A stretch of DNA of 64,000 bases, taken from positions 124,001 through 188,000 of the forward strand of contig NZ_JBDJAF010000001.1 of assembly GCF_039652555.1 (NCBI RefSeq), written 5' to 3'. Origin of the DNA: Parafrigoribacterium mesophilum. GTDB lineage: Bacteria > Actinomycetota > Actinomycetes > Actinomycetales > Microbacteriaceae. Each line of letters starts with the position of its first letter. Position 1 is the first letter of the stretch. The translations under genes and the position numbers were made by a program. Positions 20,722 through 29,449 of this stretch are shown in pieces. The notes beneath the pieces were generated by a model. The model saw only the letters and a program-made list of their open reading frames with translations, made no database searches and had not been told where the DNA came from.

Positions 20722-20727
20722 ATGGTA
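20722..20727 (-). promoter_or_regulatory. Leaderless -10 box of rarA
   Basis: TACCAT on the minus strand, 7 nt before the rarA ATG, without a Shine-Dalgarno in the spacer. No convincing -35 box is visible. Confidence 0.45.
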
Positions 20728-20771
20728 GTTGGCGGCACTGTCCGCGCGGCACTGCCGGCTAGGGAGGAAAC

Positions 20772-21566
20772 GTGACGCCGAGCAAAAACGAGCAACGACA
20801 GGCACGAGAGCGGCTCCGGCGGTTCACGGCCCGGCAGAGCCTGCACGCCCACCGGCAACGCCGCCGACGTCGTGACAACATCCTCGGTGTCGCCGGCGGG
20901 CTTGTAGTCATCGCCCTGGCCGCTGCCACCCAGGTATTCTTCTTCACCGCGGGACCCGGGGCGCAGGCCACCGCCACGCCCAGCCCGTCCGCAAGCCCGT
21001 CCGCCAGCCCGTCCCCGCAGGCCGGGCAGAACGTCGGCGACATTCCCCAGCCATCACTGTCAGAAAACCGGAAGTGGTCGGGCACGCTGACCCTCAACGA
21101 TGTTCCGCTCGGCATCACCCTGGACGGAACGGCCGCGCCTCAGGCGGTCGCGGTGTTCGTTCAGGAGGTGCAAAGCGGTTACTTCCCCGGCAAGCGCTGC
21201 CACCGGCTCACGGATGCCGGGTCGCTGCTCATCCAGTGCGGCTCTGTGGACGGCACCGGGTCGGCCGACCCCAGCTTCGCCTTCGGACCGATCGAAAACG
21301 CGCCGGCCGACGGACAGTACCCAGCCGGCACCATCGCCATGGCCCGAGCCGCGGGAAACGCCTACAGCCAGGGACACCAGTTCTTCATCATGTACGGCGA
21401 CGGCACCATCGACAACGACGCTGCCGGCGGATACACAGTGATAGGACATGTCACCAGCGGACTCGACAAGTTCGTCACCGACATCGCCCGCGCCGGTGTG
21501 ACCGGCGACAGTCACGATGGCGCCCCGGCCGTACCCACCACGATCACCGACGTCGCGATCCACTAA
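20772..21566 (+). CDS. Membrane-anchored cyclophilin-type peptidyl-prolyl isomerase
   Basis: A 264 aa protein with a basic cytoplasmic N-terminus (RQRRRRRDN), one membrane segment at about residues 38-60, a Pro/Ser-rich linker (SPSASPSASPSPQ) and an extracytoplasmic cyclophilin domain. Active-site remnants are CHRLTDAGSLLIQCG (Arg) and QGHQFFIMYGDG (Gln/Phe). The domain is the divergent actinobacterial form. GTG at 20772 follows GGGAGG. It probably helps fold exported proteins (inference). Confidence 0.88.
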   Translation: MTPSKNEQRQARERLRRFTARQSLHAHRQRRRRRDNILGVAGGLVVIALAAATQVFFFTAGPGAQATATPSPSASPSASPSPQAGQNVGDIPQPSLSENRKWSGTLTLNDVPLGITLDGTAAPQAVAVFVQEVQSGYFPGKRCHRLTDAGSLLIQCGSVDGTGSADPSFAFGPIENAPADGQYPAGTIAMARAAGNAYSQGHQFFIMYGDGTIDNDAAGGYTVIGHVTSGLDKFVTDIARAGVTGDSHDGAPAVPTTITDVAIH

Positions 21567-21662
21567 CCGAACACGTCACTCACCCCACACGCCAGACCAC
21601 GAAACGTGGTGCAATAGGCTTGGGCAACAGGATCGGCCCGTAACAGCAAGGTGAGGCTTTTG

Positions 21663-22889
21663 GTGACAGGCGAGCAAACACCGTGGGGCCGCGTCGACGA
21701 CACCGGCACCGTTTTCGTGCGCGAAGGCGAGAGCGAGCGTGCCGTTGGACAGTACCCCGATGGAACAGCTGAAGAGGCACTGGCCTACTTCCAGCGCAAA
21801 TACAACGAGTTAGCCGGGCAGGTGACGCTGCTTGAGCAGCGCGTCAAGCGGGGTACCGCGGGCGCCGACGTCGCCGGCACCATCGACGCGTTGAAGACGA
21901 GCATCGCCTCGGCGCGCGCGGTTGGCGATCTCGCCGCGTTGCGGGTCAGGCTCGATGCCCTCGATGGGGCCGTCGGGGAACTCACGCAGAAGCAGACGGC
22001 TGACGCCAAGGCGGCCCTGGATGCGGCGATCGCCGAGCGCACCGCCATCGTCGTCGAGGCCGAAACGCTCGCGGCACAGGACCCGGCGAAGGCGCAGTGG
22101 AAGCAGGTAGGCGCCGCCCTGGACGACATCTTCGCCCGTTGGCAGAAACAACAGCACGACGGACCCCGGTTGCCGAAGGCGGAGAGCAACGATCTGTGGA
22201 AGCGGTTCCGGGCCGCTCGTACCACCATTGAAAGCCACCGCAAGGCGTTTTTTGCCCAGCTCGACTCCGGCCACCGTGAGGCTCGCGACAAGAAGCAGGC
22301 CCTCGTGGACAAGGCCGAGGCTCTGGTGCCCCAGGGCACGGCGGGAATTCCCGCCTATCGGAACTTGCTTGACGAGTGGAAGGTGTCCGGTCGGGCAGGC
22401 AAGAAGTTCGACGACGCCCTCTGGGCGAAATTCAAGGCCGCCGGTGACAGTCTGTTCGCGGCGAAATCTGAGCAGGACAGCAAGGACGACGCCGAGTTCG
22501 CTGCGAACCTCGAACTCAAGCTTGCGCTCCTGGCTGAAGCCGAACAGCTGTCCACCGCGACCGACCTCAGCGAAGCGCGCCGCAAGCTCATCGTCATCGA
22601 AGAGAAGTGGGACAAGATCGGCAAGGTCCCGCGGGACAAGGTGAAGTCCATCGAGGACCGTCTCCGCAAGGTCGAGGCTGCGGTGCGCAAGCTTGAGGAA
22701 GACCGCTGGCACCGCAGCAATCCGGAACGGCAGGCACGCTCGGAAGGCCTGGCCCGTCAGCTTGAGGAGTCCATCGGGAAGCTCGAGAAGGAGCTTGCCG
22801 ATGCCCGCGCCAGCGGCGACGCCCGCAAGATCGAGCAGGCGCAGGAAGCGCTCGACGCCCGGAAGGTGTGGCTGGACGCCCTCAAGTAG
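21663..22889 (+). CDS. DUF349 coiled-coil protein
   Basis: A protein of about 408 aa made of repeated DUF349 units, each a helical segment of about 75 residues with a conserved Trp (QWKQVGAALDDIFARWQKQQ; NLLDEWKVSGRAGKKFDDAL; IVIEEKWDKIGKVPRD). High Lys/Glu/Ala content predicts long coiled coils. The N-terminus TPWGRVDDTGTVFVREGE is typical of the actinobacterial proteins. GTG at 21663 has AAGGTGAGG 6 nt upstream; GTG at 21651 is a less likely alternative. Function unknown; it stands upstream of the AbiEi-like gene and relA. Confidence 0.88.
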   Translation: MTGEQTPWGRVDDTGTVFVREGESERAVGQYPDGTAEEALAYFQRKYNELAGQVTLLEQRVKRGTAGADVAGTIDALKTSIASARAVGDLAALRVRLDALDGAVGELTQKQTADAKAALDAAIAERTAIVVEAETLAAQDPAKAQWKQVGAALDDIFARWQKQQHDGPRLPKAESNDLWKRFRAARTTIESHRKAFFAQLDSGHREARDKKQALVDKAEALVPQGTAGIPAYRNLLDEWKVSGRAGKKFDDALWAKFKAAGDSLFAAKSEQDSKDDAEFAANLELKLALLAEAEQLSTATDLSEARRKLIVIEEKWDKIGKVPRDKVKSIEDRLRKVEAAVRKLEEDRWHRSNPERQARSEGLARQLEESIGKLEKELADARASGDARKIEQAQEALDARKVWLDALK

Positions 22890-22937
22890 CGTCCGCTCCG
22901 GCATTCGCCTCCGTCGAGCCCCACAGGCAACTCGCCT

Positions 22938-23002
22938 CCGGTGGTCGAGCCCGTCGAGACCCCACAGGTAACCCACGTGATTTCGACAAGCTCAATCACC
23001 GG
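22938..23002. repeat. Dispersed imperfect palindrome, copy 2
   Basis: Starts CCGGTGGTCGAGCCCGTCGA and ends CTCAATCACCGG, the same architecture as 7835-7898, in the 22890-23115 intergenic region. A partial further copy of one arm (CCGGTCCAGCCCGTCGAGAC) follows at about 23014. Confidence 0.7.
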
Positions 23003-23115
23003 TCGGGCTGCCGCCGGTCCAGCCCGTCGAGACTCGGCGCCGTCCACAGTCCCAGTTACCCACAGATCGGCCGCGAAAGCGGTCTCGCCTCGACAGTGCA
23101 GTGCATGCTGGCCGG

Positions 23116-23685
23116 ATGCCGTACCGACTGCCCGCCGTGCTCTCCCGCGTGGACCTTCCCGAAGCCGAGCTTTGCGCGGCCCTCCTCGACGGCGAACTGT
23201 ACCGGGTCGACGAGTGCTTCAGCCCGTGTGACGAAGTCGAGCGCCCGATCACCAGAGCAAACGCGCTGGCCGCCATCACCCCGTCGCGCCTGATCGCGGA
23301 ACAGCGCACCGCCGCATGGGTGCATGGCGCGCTCGGCGTCCCGCCGACGGTGCACCAGTTCTGTGTGGACGCCCGAGCTCGGGCCAGACCGCCTCGGACT
23401 CGGCGCATCAGTGTGCGGGAAGTCGAGATCGACGGCTCCGAAGTGCAATCCTTCGGCGGCGTTCGAGTCACCACGCCGCTTCGGACGGTGGCTGACCTTG
23501 CCAGGTTCTCACCGGCGTTCGGTTGCGAGGAGCGACTGATCGTCACCGCGCTACTGGCCATCGACGGCTTCGGGATCGACGAGTGCCGTCTCGCGCTGAA
23601 CCGGCGGCATAACCTGCCGGGAAAGCGGCGGGCGTTGCGACGGATCGCCGCGTCCTTGGAGGCGGCCGGTCTCAGCCGGCGTTGA
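23116..23685 (+). CDS. AbiEi-like protein (type IV antitoxin family), solo
   Basis: A 189 aa protein that resembles the AbiEi-type antitoxin domain found alone or fused to DUF559 nucleases in actinobacteria: EQRTAAWVHGALGVPP, RISVREVEI and VQSFGGVRVTTPLRTVADLA are the family-like stretches. No toxin (AbiEii nucleotidyltransferase) and no nuclease domain is adjacent. The ATG at 23116 is taken; a GTG at 23101 is possible and neither has a clear Shine-Dalgarno. Its 3' end overlaps the convergent relA by 14 nt. The family call is from remembered similarity, so it is tentative. Confidence 0.6.
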   Translation: MPYRLPAVLSRVDLPEAELCAALLDGELYRVDECFSPCDEVERPITRANALAAITPSRLIAEQRTAAWVHGALGVPPTVHQFCVDARARARPPRTRRISVREVEIDGSEVQSFGGVRVTTPLRTVADLARFSPAFGCEERLIVTALLAIDGFGIDECRLALNRRHNLPGKRRALRRIAASLEAAGLSRR

Positions 23686-25936
23686 CCCGGTACACGTCGT
23701 AAACCTGGTCGATGCGCCGCACCGAGTTCAGCACCCGGTCCAGGTGGGTGGTGTCGCTCATCTCGAACACGAATCGGCTGAGCGCCAACCGGTCATTCGA
23801 CGTCGACACCGTCGCGGACAGGATATTGACGTGGCTTTCGGTGAGTACCCGGGTGACGTCCGAGAGCAGACCGGACCGGTCCAGCGCCTCGACCTGGATC
23901 TGCACCAGGAACACGCTGGACGGCGACGGCGCCCACTCCACTTCGATGATTCGCTCCGGTTCGGCCAGCAGCGATGTGGCGTTGTGGCAGGTCGCCTGGT
24001 GCACCGAGACACCCGAACCGCGCGTGACGAAGCCGATGATGTCGTCGCCGGGGACCGGCGTGCAGCACTTTGCGAGCTTCACCAGGATGTCGGGCGCTCC
24101 GCGCACCAGCACCCCGGAGTCACTGTTTCTCAGCTGCCGGCCGCGGCCCTTGGTCGGAAAGAGGAGCTCGGTGTCTTCGTTCTCGGCCTGCGAGTGCAGC
24201 GCGGCGAGCACCTTCTCGATGACCGACTGGGTGGACACACGGCCTTCACCGACCGCCGCGTACAGTGCCGACACGTCCTCGAACCGCATGACCGCAGCCA
24301 CTTCGCTGAACGAGTCCTGGTTCATCAGCCGTTGCAGCGGCAGGTTCTGCTTGCGCATCGCCCTGGCGATGGCATCCTTGCCCTGCTCGATGGCCTCTTC
24401 GCGACGTTCCTTCGTGAACCACTGCCGGATCTTGTTTCGAGCCCGTGGGCTCTTCACGAACTCGAGCCAACCCTGGCTCGGCCCGGCATCCGGGTTCTTC
24501 GAGGTGAACACCTCGACGACGTCGCCGCTGCTCAAGGTGCTCTCCAGCGGCACCAGCCGGCCGTTCACCTTGGCGCCCATGGTGCGGTGGCCCACCTCGG
24601 TGTGCACGGCGTAGGCGAAGTCCACAGGGGTGGCCCCGGCCGGCAACCCGATCACCTTGCCCTGTGGCGTGAACACGTAGACTTCTTTGGCGCCGATCTC
24701 GAACCGCAGCGAATCCAGGAACTCGTTCGGGTCGGAGGTCTCGGCCTGCCAGTCGGAGATGTGCGCGAGCCAGGCCATCTCGGTGTCGGCACCCGGCCCG
24801 CTGCTGGCGGCCTTGCCGCCGTTGACGCGTTCCTTGTACTTCCAGTGCGCGGCGACGCCGAACTCGGCACGCTGGTGCATCTGCTCGGTGCGGATCTGAA
24901 TCTCCACGGGGCGTCCGTGCGGCCCGATCACCGTGGTGTGCAGCGACTGGTAGAGGTTGAACTTCGGTGTGGCGATGTAGTCCTTGAACCGGCCCGGGAT
25001 CGGGTTCCACCTGGCGTGGATCGGGCCGAGCACGGCGTAGCAGTCGCGCAGTGAATTCACCAGCACCCGGATGCCGACCAGGTCATAGATCTCGTCGAAC
25101 TCGCGGCCGCGCAGGATCATCTTCTGATAGATCGAGTAGTACTGTTTCGGCCGACCGACCACCTTGCCGCGGATCTTCGCCGCCTTCAGGTCTTCCTGAA
25201 CGTCGGAGAGCACCTCCTGCAAGAACTCGTCACGCTCCGGCGTGCGCTGTTTCACCAGGGATTCGATCTCGACGTAAAGCTTCGGATACAGCACGGCGAA
25301 GGAAAGGTCCTCCAGTTCCCACTTGATCGCCTGGATGCCCAGCCGGTGTGCCAGCGGTGCGTAGATCTCCAAGGTCTCCTGCGCCTTGCGGGTGGCGGAT
25401 GCGGGATCCACGAAGCCCCAGGTGCGCGCGTTGTGCAGCCGGTCGGCCAGTTTGATCACCAGAACCCGGATGTCTTTGGACATCGCGACGACCATCTTGC
25501 GCACGGTCTCCGCTTGGGCGCTGTCGCCGTACTTCAGCTTGTCCAGCTTGGTGACCCCGTCGACGAGCATCGCAATTTCGTCGCCGAAATCCTGCCGTAG
25601 CTGGTCCAGGGTGTAGTCGGTGTCTTCGACCGTGTCGTGCAGCAGGGCCGCCGCAATGGTGCGCGGTCCGATTCCGAGATCGGCGAGGATTTGTGCGACG
25701 GCGACCGGATGGCTGATGTACGGCTCGCCGCTCATCCGCACTTGCCCGGCGTGCGCACGCTCTGCCGCGGTGTACGCGCGCTCGATCACGCCGAGGTCGA
25801 TCTTCGGATGATGGGTCCGCACGGTCCTGATCAGCGTGTCAACAGCCCCTACGGGCTGCGCCTTGGAGAAGATCCTCGGCAGCAGGGCGCGCAATGAGGT
25901 CGACGACGTCGGTGCCGACGTTTTCGTGTCAACCAT
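23672..25936 (-). CDS. relA: Bifunctional (p)ppGpp synthetase/hydrolase
   Basis: Makes and degrades the stringent-response alarmone. The 754 aa protein has an HD hydrolase domain (AALLHDTVEDTDYTL, with the His-Asp pair), synthetase domain (IYDLVGIRVLV, RFKDYIATPKFNLYQSLHTT, EIQIRTEQMHQ), TGS domain (VFTPQGKVIGLPAGATPVDFAYAVHTEVG) and C-terminal ACT domain. Both HD and synthetase residues look intact, so it is a Rel-type dual enzyme. ATG at 25936 has GGGAGGG upstream; a TTG extension to 25966 is rejected. Confidence 0.96.
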   Translation of the reverse strand: MVDTKTSAPTSSTSLRALLPRIFSKAQPVGAVDTLIRTVRTHHPKIDLGVIERAYTAAERAHAGQVRMSGEPYISHPVAVAQILADLGIGPRTIAAALLHDTVEDTDYTLDQLRQDFGDEIAMLVDGVTKLDKLKYGDSAQAETVRKMVVAMSKDIRVLVIKLADRLHNARTWGFVDPASATRKAQETLEIYAPLAHRLGIQAIKWELEDLSFAVLYPKLYVEIESLVKQRTPERDEFLQEVLSDVQEDLKAAKIRGKVVGRPKQYYSIYQKMILRGREFDEIYDLVGIRVLVNSLRDCYAVLGPIHARWNPIPGRFKDYIATPKFNLYQSLHTTVIGPHGRPVEIQIRTEQMHQRAEFGVAAHWKYKERVNGGKAASSGPGADTEMAWLAHISDWQAETSDPNEFLDSLRFEIGAKEVYVFTPQGKVIGLPAGATPVDFAYAVHTEVGHRTMGAKVNGRLVPLESTLSSGDVVEVFTSKNPDAGPSQGWLEFVKSPRARNKIRQWFTKERREEAIEQGKDAIARAMRKQNLPLQRLMNQDSFSEVAAVMRFEDVSALYAAVGEGRVSTQSVIEKVLAALHSQAENEDTELLFPTKGRGRQLRNSDSGVLVRGAPDILVKLAKCCTPVPGDDIIGFVTRGSGVSVHQATCHNATSLLAEPERIIEVEWAPSPSSVFLVQIQVEALDRSGLLSDVTRVLTESHVNILSATVSTSNDRLALSRFVFEMSDTTHLDRVLNSVRRIDQVYDVYRVNAG

Positions 25937-26035
25937 AGGCCCTCCCCGACAAGCCAAAACTAGCATTCGCCGCTGGGAGTTTCAGGCCCCGTTCGCTCAT
26001 GGCACGTCAGCTCGTGAGCAGCACTCTGGTGGCGG

Positions 26036-27025
26036 TCAGCCGACGAGGGCGGCCGCGCGAGCGGCCTGCACGCGCTTCGCCTGCTTCTTGATCGCTTCTT
26101 CGCCCGCGCGAAGATGCGCATACATCGGGGCGGCGATGAAGATGGTCGAATACGTGCCGATCATCATGCCGATGAACAAGGCGAGGGAGATATCTCGCAG
26201 CGTTCCGGCGCCGAGCGCGACGGCTCCGATGAACAGAATCGATCCGACCGGCAGCAGCGCGACCACGGAGGTGTTGATCGATCGCACCAGAGTCTGGTTC
26301 ACAGCGAGGTTCACCGACTCCGAGAACGTTCGCCGGGACTCTACGGCATCCTCCGCAGTGTTCTCCCGAATTTTGTCGAACACCACGACCGTGTCGTAGA
26401 GCGAGTAACCGAGAATGGTCAGGAATCCGATCACTGCGGCAGGGGTCACCTCAATGCCGAGCACTCCGTACACGCCAGCAGTGATGACGAGGTCGTGCAG
26501 CAAAGCCACCATGGCGGCCAGCGACATTTTCCAGGTGCGGAAGTACAGCGCCATGACGATCGCGGCGAGGATAAGGAAGGTGATCAGGCCCCGGATGGCG
26601 GTGTTGGTGATGTCGGCACCCCAGGTGGCTCCGACGAACGAGGACGTCACCTCCTTGATCGGCACCTTGTAGGTCTCCGCGAGGGCGGAGCGCACCGCAT
26701 CGTTCTGGTCATTGCTGAGCTGGTCGGTCTGGATGCGCACGCCGTGGCCACCGACGATGGTGACACGCGGATCGACGCCCGGCGCCACGCTCAGTACGGA
26801 ATCTTGCGCGACTTTCGTATTGAGGTTGTTGGCCTGCGAGATCTCGAACTGCGAGCCGCCGCGGAACTCGATGCCGAACACGAACCCGCCGCGCATCATC
26901 GGAACGAAAATCGCAATGAGGATCATCACGGCGGCGATCGAGTACCACAGTTTGGTCTTGCCGACGAAGTCGTAGGAGAGCTTCCCGGTGTGAAGATCGT
27001 TGCCGAATTGGGCGAAACTTGCCAT
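26036..27025 (-). CDS. secF: Protein translocase subunit SecF
   Basis: Membrane subunit that with SecD uses the proton-motive force to drive late steps of Sec export. The 329 aa protein has six membrane segments with a large periplasmic-type loop after the first (FVFGIEFRGGSQFEI) and the SecD/SecF motif DTVVVFDKIREN. Its ATG shares one base with the secD stop (TAATG), so the two are coupled. Confidence 0.96.
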   Translation of the reverse strand: MASFAQFGNDLHTGKLSYDFVGKTKLWYSIAAVMILIAIFVPMMRGGFVFGIEFRGGSQFEISQANNLNTKVAQDSVLSVAPGVDPRVTIVGGHGVRIQTDQLSNDQNDAVRSALAETYKVPIKEVTSSFVGATWGADITNTAIRGLITFLILAAIVMALYFRTWKMSLAAMVALLHDLVITAGVYGVLGIEVTPAAVIGFLTILGYSLYDTVVVFDKIRENTAEDAVESRRTFSESVNLAVNQTLVRSINTSVVALLPVGSILFIGAVALGAGTLRDISLALFIGMMIGTYSTIFIAAPMYAHLRAGEEAIKKQAKRVQAARAAALVG

Positions 27026-28848
27026 TAGGAGTCCTTCCCCTTGGCGCCGCTGGTGGCTTTGTCTTTGCGCACCGGAGCATCCGGCCTCTTGCCCGCGGCC
27101 AGGTTGGCGGCTTCTTCCGCCGCCTTGCGCTCCGCGATGGTCTGCCGTCTGGCCACTTCCTTGGAACTGCGCGCCTGCCTCGCGGCGGACACCGCCACCG
27201 GAGCGCGGAACTGAGCACGGCCGCGGTACACGGCGCCCAGCGCTTTCGGATCGAGTCCGCTGAAGCGGTGACCGCCGCCGAAGAACTCGGTGCGGGCCAG
27301 CAGTCGCAGCATCGGATGGGTGAAGATGCTCACCACAAGCACGTCGACGATCGTGGTCAGCCCGAGGGTGAGCGCGAAACCTTTCACATTGCCCACGGCG
27401 AGGATGAACAAGATGATCGCGGCCAGGAAGTTAACGGTGTCGGAGGCGTAAATCGTTCGAGCGGCACGTTTCCAGCCCGCTTCGACGGCCGATTCGAGGT
27501 TTCGGCCGTCGCGCAGTTCGTCGCGTATTCGCTCGAAGTAGACGATGAACGAGTCGGCGGTGATACCGATGGCGACGATCAGGCCTGCGACGCCGGCCAG
27601 CGAGAGCCGATACCCCTCGCGCCAGGACAGGATCGCCACGATCAGGTAGGTGATCACGGCGGCGATCACAAGCGAGGCGATGGTGATCACGGCCAGGGTT
27701 CGGTACTGCAGCACGGAGTAGCCGACCACCAGGATCAGGCCGATGAGGCCGGCCAGCAGGCCGCTGGCCAGCTGCGTGGTGCCCAACGTGGCCGAAATGG
27801 TCTCATTGCTGTTGACGGTGAATCCGATCGGCAGTGCGCCGTACTTCAGCTGATCAGCGAGAGTCTTCGACGTCTCTTGAGTGAAGTTTCCGGTGATCTG
27901 CGGCTTGCCGTCGGTGATCACTGCGTTCGTCGTAGGTGCGGAGATGACCTGGCCGTCAAGGACGATGGCGAAGCGGTGCTGGTTTCCGGTGAGATTGAAG
28001 AGACGTTCGGTCACCGTGGCGAACTGCTTGGCGCCGGTGGAGTTGAAGACGATGTTGACGCCCCATGCCCCGGTGGACACGCCCTGACTGTTGGCGACGA
28101 GGCTGTTGGTCGCGTCGGCGATGTCCTTGCCTGCGACTTCGACAGGACCGAGGATGTACTTCTCCTGCGGCAGCACCGCGCCTGTCGTGGGGTCTTTCTC
28201 CACTGCCGAACAGGTGATGAGGGGGACGTTCGCGGGGGCGACGTTGGTCTTGAACTTCTCAACGTCCTTGCAGTTGAAGCTGTCGAACTGCTTCTGCAGT
28301 TCGGGTGTCACCCAGGCCAGGTCGCTCGCGTTCGACGGGCTCACCGAGGGGGTCGGCGCCGGCGAGGCGCTGGTGCTCGGCGATGGCGCGCCGCTCGGTG
28401 AGGTGGCATCGCTCGGACTCGGGGAGGCGCTCGGGCTCGCCGTGGTTGTGGCGGCATCCGACGCGACCAGAACCGCGCGGAACTCAAGCTTCGCCGAGGA
28501 TTCGATGCGGTCAATCGTGGCCTTGTCGGGCGTTCCTGGGATGGAGACCACGACGTTGGTGCCGCCCTGCGTGTTGATCTCCGCTTCGGAGACGCCCGCG
28601 GAGTCAATGCGCTGGCGGATGATCGTCACGGCTTGATTGAGCTGCTCCGCGGTGACCGTCTTCCCGCTTTCCAGCTTCGGCGCCAGGATGATCTGCGTGC
28701 CGCCCTCGAGATCCAAGGCCAGCTTCGGGGCCCAACTGCCGTTCTGCCACAGGATGCCTGCGCCATTGAGCATCGTCAATCCCGCCACGATCACGAGAAG
28801 CCAGGTGAGGGAGCGCCACGCTTTCTTGACCGGGGTCGTTCTTGCCAC
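27025..28848 (-). CDS. secD: Protein translocase subunit SecD
   Basis: RND-type partner of SecF. The 607 aa protein starts with one membrane segment (SLTWLLVIVAGLTMLNGAGI), then the P1 head with DLEGGTQIILAP, and a C-terminal bundle with GIITADSFIVYFERIRDELR-like GITADSFIVYFERIRDE. An insert of about 40 residues rich in Ser, Pro and Ala (for example SPSPSDATSPSGAPSPS) lies near residue 140 in the extracytoplasmic loop, and the C-terminus is a basic tail. Downstream of yajC as in most bacteria. Confidence 0.95.
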   Translation of the reverse strand: MARTTPVKKAWRSLTWLLVIVAGLTMLNGAGILWQNGSWAPKLALDLEGGTQIILAPKLESGKTVTAEQLNQAVTIIRQRIDSAGVSEAEINTQGGTNVVVSIPGTPDKATIDRIESSAKLEFRAVLVASDAATTTASPSASPSPSDATSPSGAPSPSTSASPAPTPSVSPSNASDLAWVTPELQKQFDSFNCKDVEKFKTNVAPANVPLITCSAVEKDPTTGAVLPQEKYILGPVEVAGKDIADATNSLVANSQGVSTGAWGVNIVFNSTGAKQFATVTERLFNLTGNQHRFAIVLDGQVISAPTTNAVITDGKPQITGNFTQETSKTLADQLKYGALPIGFTVNSNETISATLGTTQLASGLLAGLIGLILVVGYSVLQYRTLAVITIASLVIAAVITYLIVAILSWREGYRLSLAGVAGLIVAIGITADSFIVYFERIRDELRDGRNLESAVEAGWKRAARTIYASDTVNFLAAIILFILAVGNVKGFALTLGLTTIVDVLVVSIFTHPMLRLLARTEFFGGGHRFSGLDPKALGAVYRGRAQFRAPVAVSAARQARSSKEVARRQTIAERKAAEEAANLAAGKRPDAPVRKDKATSGAKGKDS

Positions 28849-28946
28849 CGAGGAACTCAGCTTTCTTGAGGTGATTGCGTGGGACGGGCGTCAACACACA
28901 CTGCGGGAGCCTCGCACGAGGTACGAGGCCCAGATCAGGTTAGTCG

Positions 28947-29360
28947 CTACTCGCGCGTCTTCTTGGCCGCAGGCTTGCGGGCCGGCTTGGTGGGCTCCTC
29001 CGTGCGCTCACCGAACTCCGGCTCAACAACGGGCTCGACGTCGAGGTTGTCCGGCTCGGCCACCACTGCCTCGGCAGTGACGTCCGAAACCACGGGCTCG
29101 TCGGGTTCGACCACCTTGAGGATGGTCTGACGGTGAATCTTGAGCACAGTGCCGGGAGTCGACTCGATCATGGCCATGTTGGTGTCGTCGTCGAGCGAGA
29201 GGATGGTGCCGTACAGCCCGTAGTTGGTCATGACTTCCGCGCCCACAACGATCTGGGTCTGGCGCTCAGCGGTCTCGCGCTGACGTTTACGGGAATTCCG
29301 AAACTGGAAGAAGACGAACGCAGCCAGCGCGATCGCGATAATGATGAGCATTGGATCCAT
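28947..29360 (-). CDS. yajC: Preprotein translocase subunit YajC
   Basis: Small accessory subunit of SecDF. The 137 aa protein has an N-terminal membrane helix (LIIIAIALAAFVFFQFRNSR), the conserved core VGAEVMTNYGLYGTILSLDDD, and a long acidic then basic C-terminal tail (EPTKPARKPAAKKTRE) that is longer than in E. coli, as common in actinobacteria. It lies between ruvB and secD on the same strand. Confidence 0.93.
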   Translation of the reverse strand: MDPMLIIIAIALAAFVFFQFRNSRKRQRETAERQTQIVVGAEVMTNYGLYGTILSLDDDTNMAMIESTPGTVLKIHRQTILKVVEPDEPVVSDVTAEAVVAEPDNLDVEPVVEPEFGERTEEPTKPARKPAAKKTRE

Positions 29361-29449
29361 AGTGGAAAATAAACCTTCCGAGGGTTCGTGGCGTGATCAA
29401 CGTGCAGTCTATCCCCGCACGCTCGACCTGAGCTTCAAGAATAATGGGT

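Noticed and set aside
27019..28401. 460-residue open frame antisense to secD
   Set aside because: A shadow of a well-conserved gene with low-complexity peptide.
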